This document shows positions 9,353 through 17,622 of a DNA stretch of 64,000 nucleotides, piece by piece. How positions within the stretch are numbered: position 1 is the stretch's first letter; each line of letters starts with the position of its first letter. The notes under the pieces were generated by a model that made no database searches, was not told where the DNA came from, and saw only the letters and a list, made by a program, of their open reading frames with translations. Source of the DNA: Anaeromyxobacter paludicola. Its GTDB lineage: Bacteria > Myxococcota > Myxococcia > Myxococcales > Anaeromyxobacteraceae. The stretch spans positions 1,240,001 to 1,304,000 of the forward strand of contig NZ_AP025592.1 of the NCBI RefSeq assembly GCF_023169965.1, read 5' to 3'. The position numbers and the translations under genes were made by a program.

Positions 9353-10039
9353 TCAGCCGGCGCGCGGGGGCGAGCCGGCGGCGGGGGTCGTCTCGAGGCG
9401 GCCGAGCCGGTCGTACGGGCGCCAGCGGAAGCGGGCTCCGAGCGAGTGGACCAGCGCCTCGCAGGCCTCCCGCGAGAGCCCCGGGACCCCCACGCAGCTC
9501 GCCGCCACGTCGGGGAAGGCGCGGGCGGCCTCCCGGATGAAGTCGCAGGCGGCCCCGAAGGCCCGCTCGCCGAAGGCGTTGGGGCAGAGCCGGACGTAGG
9601 TCGCCGGATCCGGCGCGTTGAGGGACACGCTGAGCGCGTCCACGCCCGCCGCGCGGAGCTCCGGCACCACGTCCCGCCCTTCCCGCAGGCTGGCGAGCCC
9701 GTCGGTGTCCACCCGGACGCGGGCCACGCCGGCGGCCTTGAGCCGGCGCGCCAGCTCGAGCAGCACGGGCAGGCGGCGGGTCGGCTCGCCGAAGCCGGTG
9801 AAGACCACCTCGGACCGCCCCGCGAGCCCGGCCGCGAGGGCCGCCGCCCAGACCTCCTCCACGCCGGGGGCCCGGGAGAGGCGGAGGTCGAAGCCGCCGA
9901 CGGTGAAGCTGCCGTCCCGGATCTTGGGGCAGAAGGTGCAGGCCAGGGTGCAGGCGCTCGTCAGGTTGAGGTAGAGCGCGTCGCCGAGGACGTAGGCGTG
10001 AACCGGGGTCGGGTCAGTCGTCGGCGTGGTGGTTTCCAC
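9353..10039 (-). CDS. Radical SAM protein of the TatD-associated type
   Basis: 228 aa. C30-x3-C34-x2-C37 (CTLACTFC) is the 4Fe-4S/SAM site, preceded by LYLNLTSA. The glycine-rich VVFTGFGEPTRR segment and VDTDGLAS follow, as in small radical SAM proteins grouped with the TatD-linked family. The substrate is unknown. The ATG at 10039 overlaps the upstream DksA-like gene by 26 bases. A tatD gene lies about 3.3 kb away rather than next to it. The radical SAM call is firm; the subfamily is from memory of motif style. Confidence 0.8.
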   Translation of the reverse strand: METTTPTTDPTPVHAYVLGDALYLNLTSACTLACTFCPKIRDGSFTVGGFDLRLSRAPGVEEVWAAALAAGLAGRSEVVFTGFGEPTRRLPVLLELARRLKAAGVARVRVDTDGLASLREGRDVVPELRAAGVDALSVSLNAPDPATYVRLCPNAFGERAFGAACDFIREAARAFPDVAASCVGVPGLSREACEALVHSLGARFRWRPYDRLGRLETTPAAGSPPRAG

Positions 10040-10325
10040 TGCAGGCGAGGCAATACCGCGCCTCCGGGATGGCGCGCAAGCGCTGGAGCCCCATCGGCCC
10101 GCCGCACGCCTGGCAGATGCCGTAGCGCCCCTCCTCGATGCGAGAGAGCGCCGCCTCGATCTCGTGCAGCTCGCGCCGGGCCTCGGCGGCCAGCGGCTCG
10201 GCGTCCCCGCCCCACTCCTCCCAGGCCCCCCCGCCCTGCGCGCGCGCCAGGGCGCGGCGCGGGTGGCGCAGCGCCTGGCGGCGTTCCTGGAGCAGCGTCC
10301 TGGCGTCGATGTCGATCCGGCTCAT
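10014..10325 (-). CDS. DksA/TraR-type zinc-finger protein
   Basis: 103 aa. The C-terminal half holds the C4 zinc finger CQAC-x17-CLAC, in the arrangement of DksA/TraR proteins, preceded by the helix EIEAALSRIEEGRYGIC. Such proteins bind the RNA polymerase secondary channel and tune transcription under starvation, often with ppGpp. This one is shorter than E. coli DksA (151 aa) and lacks most of the coiled coil, so it is nearer to the small TraR/YbiI-like members. Its 3' end overlaps the radical SAM gene, suggesting one transcript. Confidence 0.85.
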   Translation of the reverse strand: MSRIDIDARTLLQERRQALRHPRRALARAQGGGAWEEWGGDAEPLAAEARRELHEIEAALSRIEEGRYGICQACGGPMGLQRLRAIPEARYCLACSGNHHADD

Positions 10326-10483
10326 CACAATGGAGCCGCGACCGCGGCCCACCCTCCGGGCGGACCGCTTTTCACGAGCCGTGCCCGCGCACAAGGGCGC
10401 GACTTCACGCCATATTGCGATGCGGAACTTGCGCTGGAGCCCGCGAACAGCGCACAGCTTGCGTCTCTTCCTCGCACCCCAGG

Positions 10484-10924
10484 TCAGGGTCGAGCGGCCT
10501 GCTCCTCCTCGGCCGGCGGCGCGGGACGGCGGCCGCGGCGCATCACCGCGGCGAGCGCGCGCAGGGCGTCCACCGTCGTGAAGAGCCCGACCACCACGCC
10601 GCCGTCCACCACCACCGCCGACCCGAACTTCCGGCGCGCCATGGCCAGCGCGACCTCGTCGAGGGGCGCCTCCGGCGGCACCGCGAAGGGATCGGCGGTC
10701 ATGGCCTCCGCCACCGTCTCGGTGAGCGGGTCCACGCCCCGGAGCGTCTCGAGCATGTAGATGTCCCGCTGCGAGACGAGCCCCACCAGCCGGTCCTCGT
10801 CCACCACCGGCAGGTGGCGGATGTTCCGCTCCCGCATGACGCGGTGCGCGTGCGCCAGCGTCGCGCTGCTCGAGATCACGTAAGGGCTGACGGTCATGAA
10901 CCGCTGAACGGTCTGTCTGGACAC
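10484..10924 (-). CDS. Stand-alone tandem CBS-domain protein
   Basis: 146 aa. Two CBS motifs (residues 7-60 and 72-128) make up nearly the whole protein: 'RHLPVVDEDRLVGLVSQRDI' type core in the first and 'FGSAVVVDGGVVVGLFTT' in the second. The start is GTG at 10924, supported by GGAGGGGGG upstream. Small CBS-pair proteins bind AMP, ATP or SAM and act as energy sensors on partner proteins. No partner gene is adjacent. The C-terminal 18 residues are Pro/Glu/Ala-rich and likely disordered. Confidence 0.85.
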   Translation of the reverse strand: MSRQTVQRFMTVSPYVISSSATLAHAHRVMRERNIRHLPVVDEDRLVGLVSQRDIYMLETLRGVDPLTETVAEAMTADPFAVPPEAPLDEVALAMARRKFGSAVVVDGGVVVGLFTTVDALRALAAVMRRGRRPAPPAEEEQAARP

Positions 10925-11026
10925 GGCGGATCCCCCCTCCCCCCCAGCCGCAAGGTGGATGCCAGGAGGAGCCGGCGCGGCGCCGGCGAGGGGGTCTCTC
11001 GCAGGCCCGCAGGGGAGCCATTCCGG

Positions 11027-11055
11027 TTGTCTCTGCCCGCGCCATCAGTTAGCTT
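11027..11055 (+). promoter_or_regulatory. Predicted promoter of the YhaM-like gene
   Basis: TTGTCT (11027-11032), a 17-base spacer and TAGCTT (11050-11055). The ATG at 11065 lies 9 bases after the -10 box and has no ribosome site, so the mRNA is probably leaderless or nearly so. Confidence 0.45.
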
Positions 11056-11064
11056 CCGCGGACC

Positions 11065-12645
11065 ATGGACAAGATCTGGGTCAAGGACGTCAAGGAAGGG
11101 GAGCGCATCAAGAGCCGCTTCCTGGTCGCCCGCAAGGCCATCCCCACCGCGAAGAGCGGCAAGACCTACCTGGCGGTCACCTTCCACGACAAGACGGGGG
11201 AGCTCGAGGCCCGCGCGTTCGAGGGGATCGAGGAGCTCGCCGCGCGCTTCGAGGACAAGGACTACGTGGACGTGGAGGGCACCGTCGGCCTGTTCCAGGG
11301 GAAGCCGCAGCTCCGGCTCGAGGCCGTCGAGAAGGCCGACCCCGCCGGCGTGGATCCCGCGGAGTTCGCCTGGGCGCCGCCGCCCGAGCCCAAGAAGCCG
11401 GAGAAGTCGGGCTTCACCGAGGCCGAGGACGCGCTCTGGAGGGAGCTCGCCGCCATCGTCGAGGCGGTGGTCGATCCCAACGTGAAGAAGCTGCTCGCGG
11501 CCTTCCTCGAGGACGAGGACGTGGCCCAGCGGCTGCGGCGAGCCCCGGCCGCGAAGAGCATCCACCACGCCTACCCGGGCGGCCTGCTCGAGCACACCGT
11601 CTCCTGCCTCAAGCTCGCGCACCGGCTCGCCGACCACTACCCGCAGGTCGATCGCGACCTGCTGGTCGCCGGCGCCTTCCTCCACGACCTCGGCAAGATC
11701 CGCGAGCTCTCCTTCGAGCGGCAGATCGAGTACAGCGACGAGGGGCGGCTCATCGGCCACCTGGTGATGACGGCCCAGTGGATCCACGACAAGGCGCGCC
11801 GGGTCGGCATCCCCCGCGACCTCGAGCAGCACCTCGTCCACCTCGTGCTCGGGCACCACGGCCGGTACGAGTACGGCTCGCCGAAGCTCCCCATGACCCT
11901 CGAGGCGCTGCTCACGCACTACCTCGACGAGCTCGACAGCCGGGTGAACTCCTGGCTCAACCTCATGGGCGGCGAGGGCGGCACGCGCCGCTGGACCGAC
12001 TCCAACAACGTCTACGAGCAGCACATCTGGCGGGGCACCCTCCCCACCGTGCAGGCCGAGAAGAAGGGGCCGCCCGCGGAGGTGATGACCCCGGTCATCT
12101 ACGTGCCGCGCGAGGGGCGCGCCCACGAGCCGCGGCGCGGCGCCCAGCCGCCGAAGAAGAAGCAGCCGCAGAAGGAGCGGCGCGAGCAGCCCGCCCGCGA
12201 GAAGGCCGCGGCGGCGCCCGCCGGCGAGGCCGCGCAGCCGGCCGAGGCGCGCCCCGAGGGCGCCCCCGCGCACCGGCCCGAGCGACCCGATCGCCGCGAG
12301 CACCGCGCCGGTCCGGGCGGCCACGGCCCCGGCGGCCACGGCGGTCCGGGCGGGGCCGGCGGCCCGGGCGACCGGCGGCGCGGCTACACCGGTCCGCGGC
12401 TCCCGGGCGACAAGGGCCCGCAGGCCCGGCCCGCCAAGGCGGCCGGCCTGACGCACAACCCGTTCGCCGCGCTGGCGCAGAAGGTCGAGTCCGGCGAGCC
12501 GGCCCAGGCCGAGCCGCAGGAGCCGGCCGCCCCGGCGGAGGCCACCTCCGCGGCGCCGCCGCCCGAGCCGCCCCCCGCGGCCCAGGCCGAGGCGCCGGCC
12601 ACCCCCGAGCAGCCCCAGGGCGGCGGGGAGCCGACCGGCCAGTAG
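11065..12645 (+). CDS. OB-fold/HD-domain 3'-5' exoribonuclease, YhaM-like, with long disordered tail
   Basis: 526 aa. Residues 5-90 form an OB-fold nucleic-acid-binding domain (KSGKTYLAVTFHDKTGE). Residues 165-300 form an HD domain with H177 (LLEHTVS), the H207-D208 pair (FLHDLGKI), H232 and H264-H265 with a later aspartate, the metal set of YhaM/CBF1 enzymes that trim RNA or single-stranded DNA 3' ends. Family members are about 310-350 aa; here about 175 further residues follow, rich in Pro, Ala, Glu, Arg and Gly with a GGHGPGGHGGPGG stretch. The tail looks disordered and may bind RNA. The core call is firm; the substrate is inferred. Confidence 0.85.
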   Translation: MDKIWVKDVKEGERIKSRFLVARKAIPTAKSGKTYLAVTFHDKTGELEARAFEGIEELAARFEDKDYVDVEGTVGLFQGKPQLRLEAVEKADPAGVDPAEFAWAPPPEPKKPEKSGFTEAEDALWRELAAIVEAVVDPNVKKLLAAFLEDEDVAQRLRRAPAAKSIHHAYPGGLLEHTVSCLKLAHRLADHYPQVDRDLLVAGAFLHDLGKIRELSFERQIEYSDEGRLIGHLVMTAQWIHDKARRVGIPRDLEQHLVHLVLGHHGRYEYGSPKLPMTLEALLTHYLDELDSRVNSWLNLMGGEGGTRRWTDSNNVYEQHIWRGTLPTVQAEKKGPPAEVMTPVIYVPREGRAHEPRRGAQPPKKKQPQKERREQPAREKAAAAPAGEAAQPAEARPEGAPAHRPERPDRREHRAGPGGHGPGGHGGPGGAGGPGDRRRGYTGPRLPGDKGPQARPAKAAGLTHNPFAALAQKVESGEPAQAEPQEPAAPAEATSAAPPPEPPPAAQAEAPATPEQPQGGGEPTGQ

Positions 12646-12663
12646 CCCTCGAGGAGGTGGAGC

Positions 12664-13389
12664 GTGGTCCCCTTCGGCCGCGTGGCGGCGATCTTCGACG
12701 TCGACGACTCGCTCCTCGACGGGAACGCCGGGACCATCTTCACCTGGTACCTCTACAGCGAGAAGCTGATGCTGCCGGAGGTGCGGGCCAGGGTGCCGCG
12801 CGTCATCTACGAGTACGCGCGGCACCGGCTCACCGAGCAGGACATGGTCGAGGTCGGCTCGAAGTGCCACCTCGGGCTCCGGGCCGACGACCTCAAGGCC
12901 CACGCCCACGCCTGCTTCCAGCGCCACCTGAAGAAGCGCATCACCGCCGGCGCCGTGCGCCAGGTGCGCAAGCACCTGCTCTCGGGCCACTTCGTGGTCG
13001 TGGCCTCCGGCTCGCCGCAGTACATCATCGAGGAGGTGGCGCGGCACCTGCGCGTGCACGCCGCCCTCGGCACCCGCACCCGCATCGTGGACGGGCGGGC
13101 CACCGACCAGATCATCCCCCCGGTCGTGTTCCGCGACGGGAAGCGGGCCGCGGTGGAGCGGCTCGCCGAGCGCTACGACCTCGACCTCGCGAAGAGCTTC
13201 CTCTACTCCGACGCGCTCGCCGACGAGCCGCTGTTCGAGTCGGTCGGCCACCCGGTGGTGGTCAACCCCAAGGCGCCGTTCCGGGCCGTCGCCGAGCGGC
13301 GCGGCTGGCCGGTGGTGGAGTGGAAGGAGCGGAACAAGGGGGCGGAGCCCCCCGACACCGCCGACGAGTGGGGCAGCTGGGGCGGCTAG
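12664..13389 (+). CDS. HAD-IB family phosphatase (SerB-like fold)
   Basis: 241 aa, GTG start with GAGGAGG 6 bases before it. The catalytic motif FDVDDSLLDGNA (DxDxS) is near residue 12, motif II is VVVASGSPQYI, and motif III/IV lies near FLYSDALADEPLF. This layout fits HAD-IB hydrolases such as phosphoserine phosphatase and CicA-like lipid phosphatases. The large cap region (about 30-120) with ILE/TRP-rich helices is closer to the latter, so the substrate could be a lysophosphatidate or similar. Its stop codon overlaps the convergent tatD stop. Confidence 0.85.
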   Translation: MVPFGRVAAIFDVDDSLLDGNAGTIFTWYLYSEKLMLPEVRARVPRVIYEYARHRLTEQDMVEVGSKCHLGLRADDLKAHAHACFQRHLKKRITAGAVRQVRKHLLSGHFVVVASGSPQYIIEEVARHLRVHAALGTRTRIVDGRATDQIIPPVVFRDGKRAAVERLAERYDLDLAKSFLYSDALADEPLFESVGHPVVVNPKAPFRAVAERRGWPVVEWKERNKGAEPPDTADEWGSWGG

Positions 13390-14168
13390 GGCAGCCGGAA
13401 CAGCCGCCGCGCGTTCTCGGTGGTGCGCTCCCCCACCTCGTCCACGCTCACGCCCCAGAGCTCCGCCACCTTCTCGGCGGTCTTCGCCACGAAGGCCGGC
13501 TCGTTGCGCTTCCCGCGGAACGGGACCGGCGAGAGGAAGGGGCAGTCGGTCTCGACGAGCACGCGATCGCGCGGCGCGCGGCGCACCGCCTCGCGCAGGT
13601 CGTCGGCGCTCTTGAAGGTGACCACGCCGGCGATCGAGAGGTGGAGCCCGGCGTCGAGCCAGGCCTTCGCCCGCTCCCAGCCGCCGGTGAAGCAGTGCAT
13701 CACCCCGCCCGCCGCCGGGAGCCCTTCCTCCGCCAGCACCCGGGCGCAGACGTCGTCGGCCTCGCGCAGGTGGATGACCACCGGCTTCTCCACGGCGCGC
13801 GCGAGCTGCAAGCTCCGGCGGAAGGCCGCCTCCTGCACCGCGCGCGGGGAGTGGTCGTAGTGGAAGTCGAGGCCGGTCTCCCCCACCCCGACCACGCGCC
13901 GATCGGCGGCGAGCGCCTCGAGGGCGGCCCAGTCCGCCTCGGGCACGTCCACCGACTCGTGGGGGTGGACGCCGACGGTGGCGCTGAAGAGGTCGGGGCG
14001 CGCGGTGGCGAGCTCGAGCGCGTCGCCGAACGACCCCGGCGCGCGCCAGAGCCCGACCAGCACCATCCGCGAGAGGCCGGCCGCCACCGCCCGCGCGATC
14101 ACCTCGTCCCGGTCGCCGGCGTAGTCCTCGCGGTCGAGGTGGGCGTGCGAGTCGAGCAGGCGCGGCAT
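13386..14168 (-). CDS. tatD: TatD-family metal-dependent DNase
   Basis: 260 aa. Metal ligands are visible as DSHAHLD near residue 6, GVGETGLDFHYD near 95, VVIHLREAD near 130, MHCFTGG near 155 and LVETDCPFLSP near 205. TatD enzymes are TIM-barrel hydrolases with 3'-5' exonuclease activity linked to DNA repair and quality control. The ATG overlaps the metG stop (ATGA), so it is the last gene of the holB-holA-metG-tatD operon, an arrangement known from many bacteria. Confidence 0.94.
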   Translation of the reverse strand: MPRLLDSHAHLDREDYAGDRDEVIARAVAAGLSRMVLVGLWRAPGSFGDALELATARPDLFSATVGVHPHESVDVPEADWAALEALAADRRVVGVGETGLDFHYDHSPRAVQEAAFRRSLQLARAVEKPVVIHLREADDVCARVLAEEGLPAAGGVMHCFTGGWERAKAWLDAGLHLSIAGVVTFKSADDLREAVRRAPRDRVLVETDCPFLSPVPFRGKRNEPAFVAKTAEKVAELWGVSVDEVGERTTENARRLFRLP

Positions 14169-16237
14169 CACTTCACCCGCGTGCCCGGGGCGATCGCGTC
14201 GCCCACCTGCACCACGGTGAGGTTCGGCGGCTCGCCGGCGGCGAGGAGCATCCCCTGCGAGGTGATCCCGCGGAGCGCCCGCGGGGCCAGGTTCGCCACC
14301 ACCACGATCTTCTTGCCGACGAGCGCCGCCGGATCCGGGTAGGCGAGCGCGATGCCGGCGACGATGGTGCGCGGCTCGGGCTCGCCCGCGTCCACGGTGA
14401 GCTTGAGGAGCTTGTCGGCCTTCTCCACCTTCTCGGCCGCCTTCACCTGCGCCACCTTGAGCTCGACCCGGGCGAAGTCGTCGTAGCCGATGACCCCGGG
14501 GGGCGGCGGCGGGGCGGCCGGGGCGCGGGCCGAGGCCTTGGCGGCCCCCTCCGCCGGGCTCGCCGCCTTCACGACCTTCGGAGGCTCCGCCGGGACGATG
14601 AGCTTCTCGACCAGCTTCGCGTCCACGCGCGCGATCTGCGGCGGCTTCTCGGCGATCCGGACGGGCGCGCCGGCGAACGGGTCGAAGCCCTCGTCCCAGG
14701 TCCTCGGCCGCTCCTGGCCGAAGGCGGCGAGGAGCTTCGCGGTGAAGCCGGGCATCACCGGGCCGAGCAGCACGGCGACGCCGGCGAGCGCCTTGGCGGC
14801 CGAGAAGAGCAGCGCGCGCGAGGCCGGCGAGGCCGGATCCTCCCAGGGCTTCTGCTCCTGGAGCCGCTTGTTGCAGAGCCCGGCCACCTGGCTCGCGAGC
14901 CGCACCACCTCGCGCAGCTCGAGGGCCAGATAGGCCTTGCGCCCCTGATCGAGCGCCGCCCGGGTGGCCTCGGCGATGGCCGGCTCCGGCGTCTCGGAGA
15001 GCGGCTCGCCGGCGCGGGGCACGAGCGCCGCCACGCGCGAGGCGAGGTTGGCCACGTTGTTGGCGAGGTCGGCGTTGATCCGGTTGCGGAACTCCTCGAG
15101 CGAGAGGTCGAGGTCGGAGATGCCGGGCCCGAGGTTCGCGGCGTAGAAGTAGCGGAGCAGCTCGGGGTCGAGGCCGGTCTCGAGGTAGGTGCGGGCGGTG
15201 ATGAACGTGCCGCGCGACTTGGACATCTTCTCGCCGTTGACGGTGAGGTGGCCGTGGACCGCCTCGCGGTCGGGCGTCTTCAAGCCCGCCGCCTGGAGCA
15301 TGGCCGGCCAGAAGACGGCGTGGAAGCGGAGGATGTCCTTGCCGATGAAGTGCTCGAGCCGCGCCGGGGCGGCGGCGGCGAGGTAGCGGGCCTCGAACGC
15401 CTCGGGCGAGAGCCGCTCCCGGGCCTCCTCGGCGAAGTGGTGCTCGGCCGAGGCGATGTAGCCGATGGGCGCGTCGAGCCAGACGTAGAGGTACTTGCCC
15501 GGGAACTCGGGGTCGTCGAGCGGGAAGCCGAAGTACGGCGCGTCGCGGGTGATGCACCAGTCCTGCAGGTCGGCGAGCCAGCCCTTCACCTGCTCGCGCA
15601 CCGCCGGCTCGAGGTGGCCCGGCGCCTCCACCCAGGCCCGGATCTCCGGCTCCACCTTGCGCAGGTTCACGTAGGCGTGGTCGCTGGAGCGGACCACCGG
15701 GGCGTTGCCGCAGAGCACGCAGCGCGGTTCCACGAGCTCGCGCGGATCGTAGATGGCGTTGCACCGCTCGCAGCCGTCGCCGTACTGGTCGGGCGCGCCG
15801 CACTTCGGGCAGGTGCCCTTGACGAAGCGGTCGGGCAGGAAGCGCTGGTCGTGCTCGCAGTAGAGCTGCTCGACCGACTTCTTGTAGATGAGCCCCTTCG
15901 CCTTGAGCGCCCGGTAGATGCGGTGCGCCCAGCGGGCGTTCTCCGGCGAGTCGGTGGTGTAGTAGGTCGAGAACTCGACGCCGAAGCGGGAGAAGTCGGC
16001 GTGCTGCTCGGCCCGGTACTTCTCCACGAAGGCCTTGGGGCTCATGCCGGCCTTGGCCGCGTTCACCTCGATGGGCGTGCCGTGGGAGTCGGCGGCGCAG
16101 ACGTAGGTCACGTCGTCGCCGAGCATGCGCCGGCAGCGCACGTACACGTCGGTCTGGATGTACTCGACTAGGTGCCCGAGGTGGATGGAGCCGTTGGCGT
16201 ACGGCAGGGCGCTGGTCACCAGGAGTCTCTCGCTCAC
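14168..16237 (-). CDS. metG: Methionyl-tRNA synthetase with C-terminal tRNA-binding domain
   Basis: 689 aa. The N-terminus LLVTSALPYANGSIHLGHL holds the class I HLGH signature. A zinc knuckle region has two Cys pairs (CPKC, CERC), with CEHD before and CVLC after. KMSKS is present as GEKMSKSRG. After the anticodon-binding helices, residues 585-689 form an EMAP/Trbp111-type OB fold (DFARVELKVAQV) that dimerises and binds tRNA. The GTG start at 16237 overlaps the holA stop (GTGA). Confidence 0.96.
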   Translation of the reverse strand: MSERLLVTSALPYANGSIHLGHLVEYIQTDVYVRCRRMLGDDVTYVCAADSHGTPIEVNAAKAGMSPKAFVEKYRAEQHADFSRFGVEFSTYYTTDSPENARWAHRIYRALKAKGLIYKKSVEQLYCEHDQRFLPDRFVKGTCPKCGAPDQYGDGCERCNAIYDPRELVEPRCVLCGNAPVVRSSDHAYVNLRKVEPEIRAWVEAPGHLEPAVREQVKGWLADLQDWCITRDAPYFGFPLDDPEFPGKYLYVWLDAPIGYIASAEHHFAEEARERLSPEAFEARYLAAAAPARLEHFIGKDILRFHAVFWPAMLQAAGLKTPDREAVHGHLTVNGEKMSKSRGTFITARTYLETGLDPELLRYFYAANLGPGISDLDLSLEEFRNRINADLANNVANLASRVAALVPRAGEPLSETPEPAIAEATRAALDQGRKAYLALELREVVRLASQVAGLCNKRLQEQKPWEDPASPASRALLFSAAKALAGVAVLLGPVMPGFTAKLLAAFGQERPRTWDEGFDPFAGAPVRIAEKPPQIARVDAKLVEKLIVPAEPPKVVKAASPAEGAAKASARAPAAPPPPPGVIGYDDFARVELKVAQVKAAEKVEKADKLLKLTVDAGEPEPRTIVAGIALAYPDPAALVGKKIVVVANLAPRALRGITSQGMLLAAGEPPNLTVVQVGDAIAPGTRVK

Positions 16238-17622
16238 GCTTCGCCTCTCGTCGTCGGTTCGCTGGAAAGGAAGCGGAGCAGGGCGCGCTCGAGCAGCACC
16301 CGCCCCTCGCCTCCGGTCTTCATGGCGACGTCGCTCTCGGCCAGCGCCGAGAGGAAGTCGAGCAGCTCGCCCCGCCCGTAGCGGAGCGAGGCCTGGTACT
16401 TCATCCAGAACCCGTAGGGCTTCTTCTGGCCGAGCTCCTCCCGGGAGATGGAGGGCAGCACCAGCGCCTCCCACTCCGAGACCGAGCGCAGCCGCCGCTC
16501 CCCCGCCGCCGCCCGCGCCCGCTCGCGCTCGACCACCAGCCGGCGCACCGTGGCCGCGAGCGAGCCGAGGAGCATGTGCGGGCTCGCGCCGTCGGCGAGG
16601 CTGCGCGAGAGCACGCCCAGGGCGCGCGGCAGGTCGCGGGCCTCGACGGCGTTGCCAAGGGCGAAGAACGGATCGGCGGCGACCCGCGTGACGAGCTCGT
16701 CCACGTCGGCGGCCCGGATGACCTTCCGGTCGCCGACGAACGCCGCCAGCTTCGCCACCTCGCTCGCGAGCTGCCGGGCGTCGTCGCCGACGAGCTCGGC
16801 GAGGCGCGCCTCGGCGCCCCGGTCCACGCTCTTGCCGGTCCCGGCGAGGAGCGCCTCGAGCACCGGCCCGAGCACCGGCCGCTCCTGCCCGAACGGCCCC
16901 TCCACCTCGATGGCCAGCGAGACCCTGCGCCCCGCCGCGACGAGCTTCTTCACGAGCGGCAGCCGGCCGTCCACCTTGCCGGCGGCGACCACCAGCACGT
17001 GCCCCTTCGGCAGCCCGTCCCCGAGGAGCGCGTCGAGCGCGGAGGCGTCGTCGCGGGCGGCCTTCATCTCCCGCTCCCGGGCGAAGGCGGACGCGGCGGC
17101 GACGAAGGCGCGCCCCTCCTCCCCCAGGTCGAGCCCGAGGTCGCGCTCGAGCGCCGGGAGGTCCCCCTTCCCCTTCTTCGCGCCGGGCGCGGCGGCGAGG
17201 TCGTCGGCGCTCCAGCCGGCCTTGGCGGCGAGGGCGAGCAGCCGCCGGGCCGCCTCGCGCTGCCGCCCCTTCTCCCACATCTCGCGGGCGCGGTCGAAGG
17301 CGCCCTGGGCGTCCTCCTTCGAGGCGAGGAAGGCGGGCTCGCGCAGGAGCACCACCTTGCCGCTCCCGAAGAGGCCCCGGGTGGCGAGCTCGGCCGCCAC
17401 CTCGGCCGGCGAGGCCGCCGGGTCGAGCTCGACGAGGTCGAGCGCGCGCCGCGCCTCCGGCACCAGCGCGCCGCAGAGCTCGGCGGCGGCCCGGGCGGCG
17501 AGGAAGGCGTCGCCGTCGAGGAGGTAGACCGGCGCGGGCGAACCGGCGCGCGCCTCCGCGAGGCAGCCCTCGAGCGTGTGGGAGGCGGCGGCGCGCGGCC
17601 GGCGGGGACCGGGGCTAGCCAT
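16234..17622 (-). CDS. holA: DNA polymerase III delta subunit with a large insertion
   Basis: 462 aa, against about 340 for typical delta. Delta opens the sliding clamp inside the clamp loader. The N-terminus PVYLLDGDAFLA and the later RLAELVGDDARQLASEVAKLAAFVGDRKVI block with FFALGNAVEAR are clear delta features. Between the ATPase-like strands there is an extra segment of about 95 residues (roughly 101-195), charged and helical in composition, that I do not recognise. The ATG at 17622 overlaps holB by 8 bases. Placement of delta next to delta' with metG and tatD is a coherent replication/translation operon. Confidence 0.88.
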   Translation of the reverse strand: MASPGPRRPRAAASHTLEGCLAEARAGSPAPVYLLDGDAFLAARAAAELCGALVPEARRALDLVELDPAASPAEVAAELATRGLFGSGKVVLLREPAFLASKEDAQGAFDRAREMWEKGRQREAARRLLALAAKAGWSADDLAAAPGAKKGKGDLPALERDLGLDLGEEGRAFVAAASAFAREREMKAARDDASALDALLGDGLPKGHVLVVAAGKVDGRLPLVKKLVAAGRRVSLAIEVEGPFGQERPVLGPVLEALLAGTGKSVDRGAEARLAELVGDDARQLASEVAKLAAFVGDRKVIRAADVDELVTRVAADPFFALGNAVEARDLPRALGVLSRSLADGASPHMLLGSLAATVRRLVVERERARAAAGERRLRSVSEWEALVLPSISREELGQKKPYGFWMKYQASLRYGRGELLDFLSALAESDVAMKTGGEGRVLLERALLRFLSSEPTTRGEA

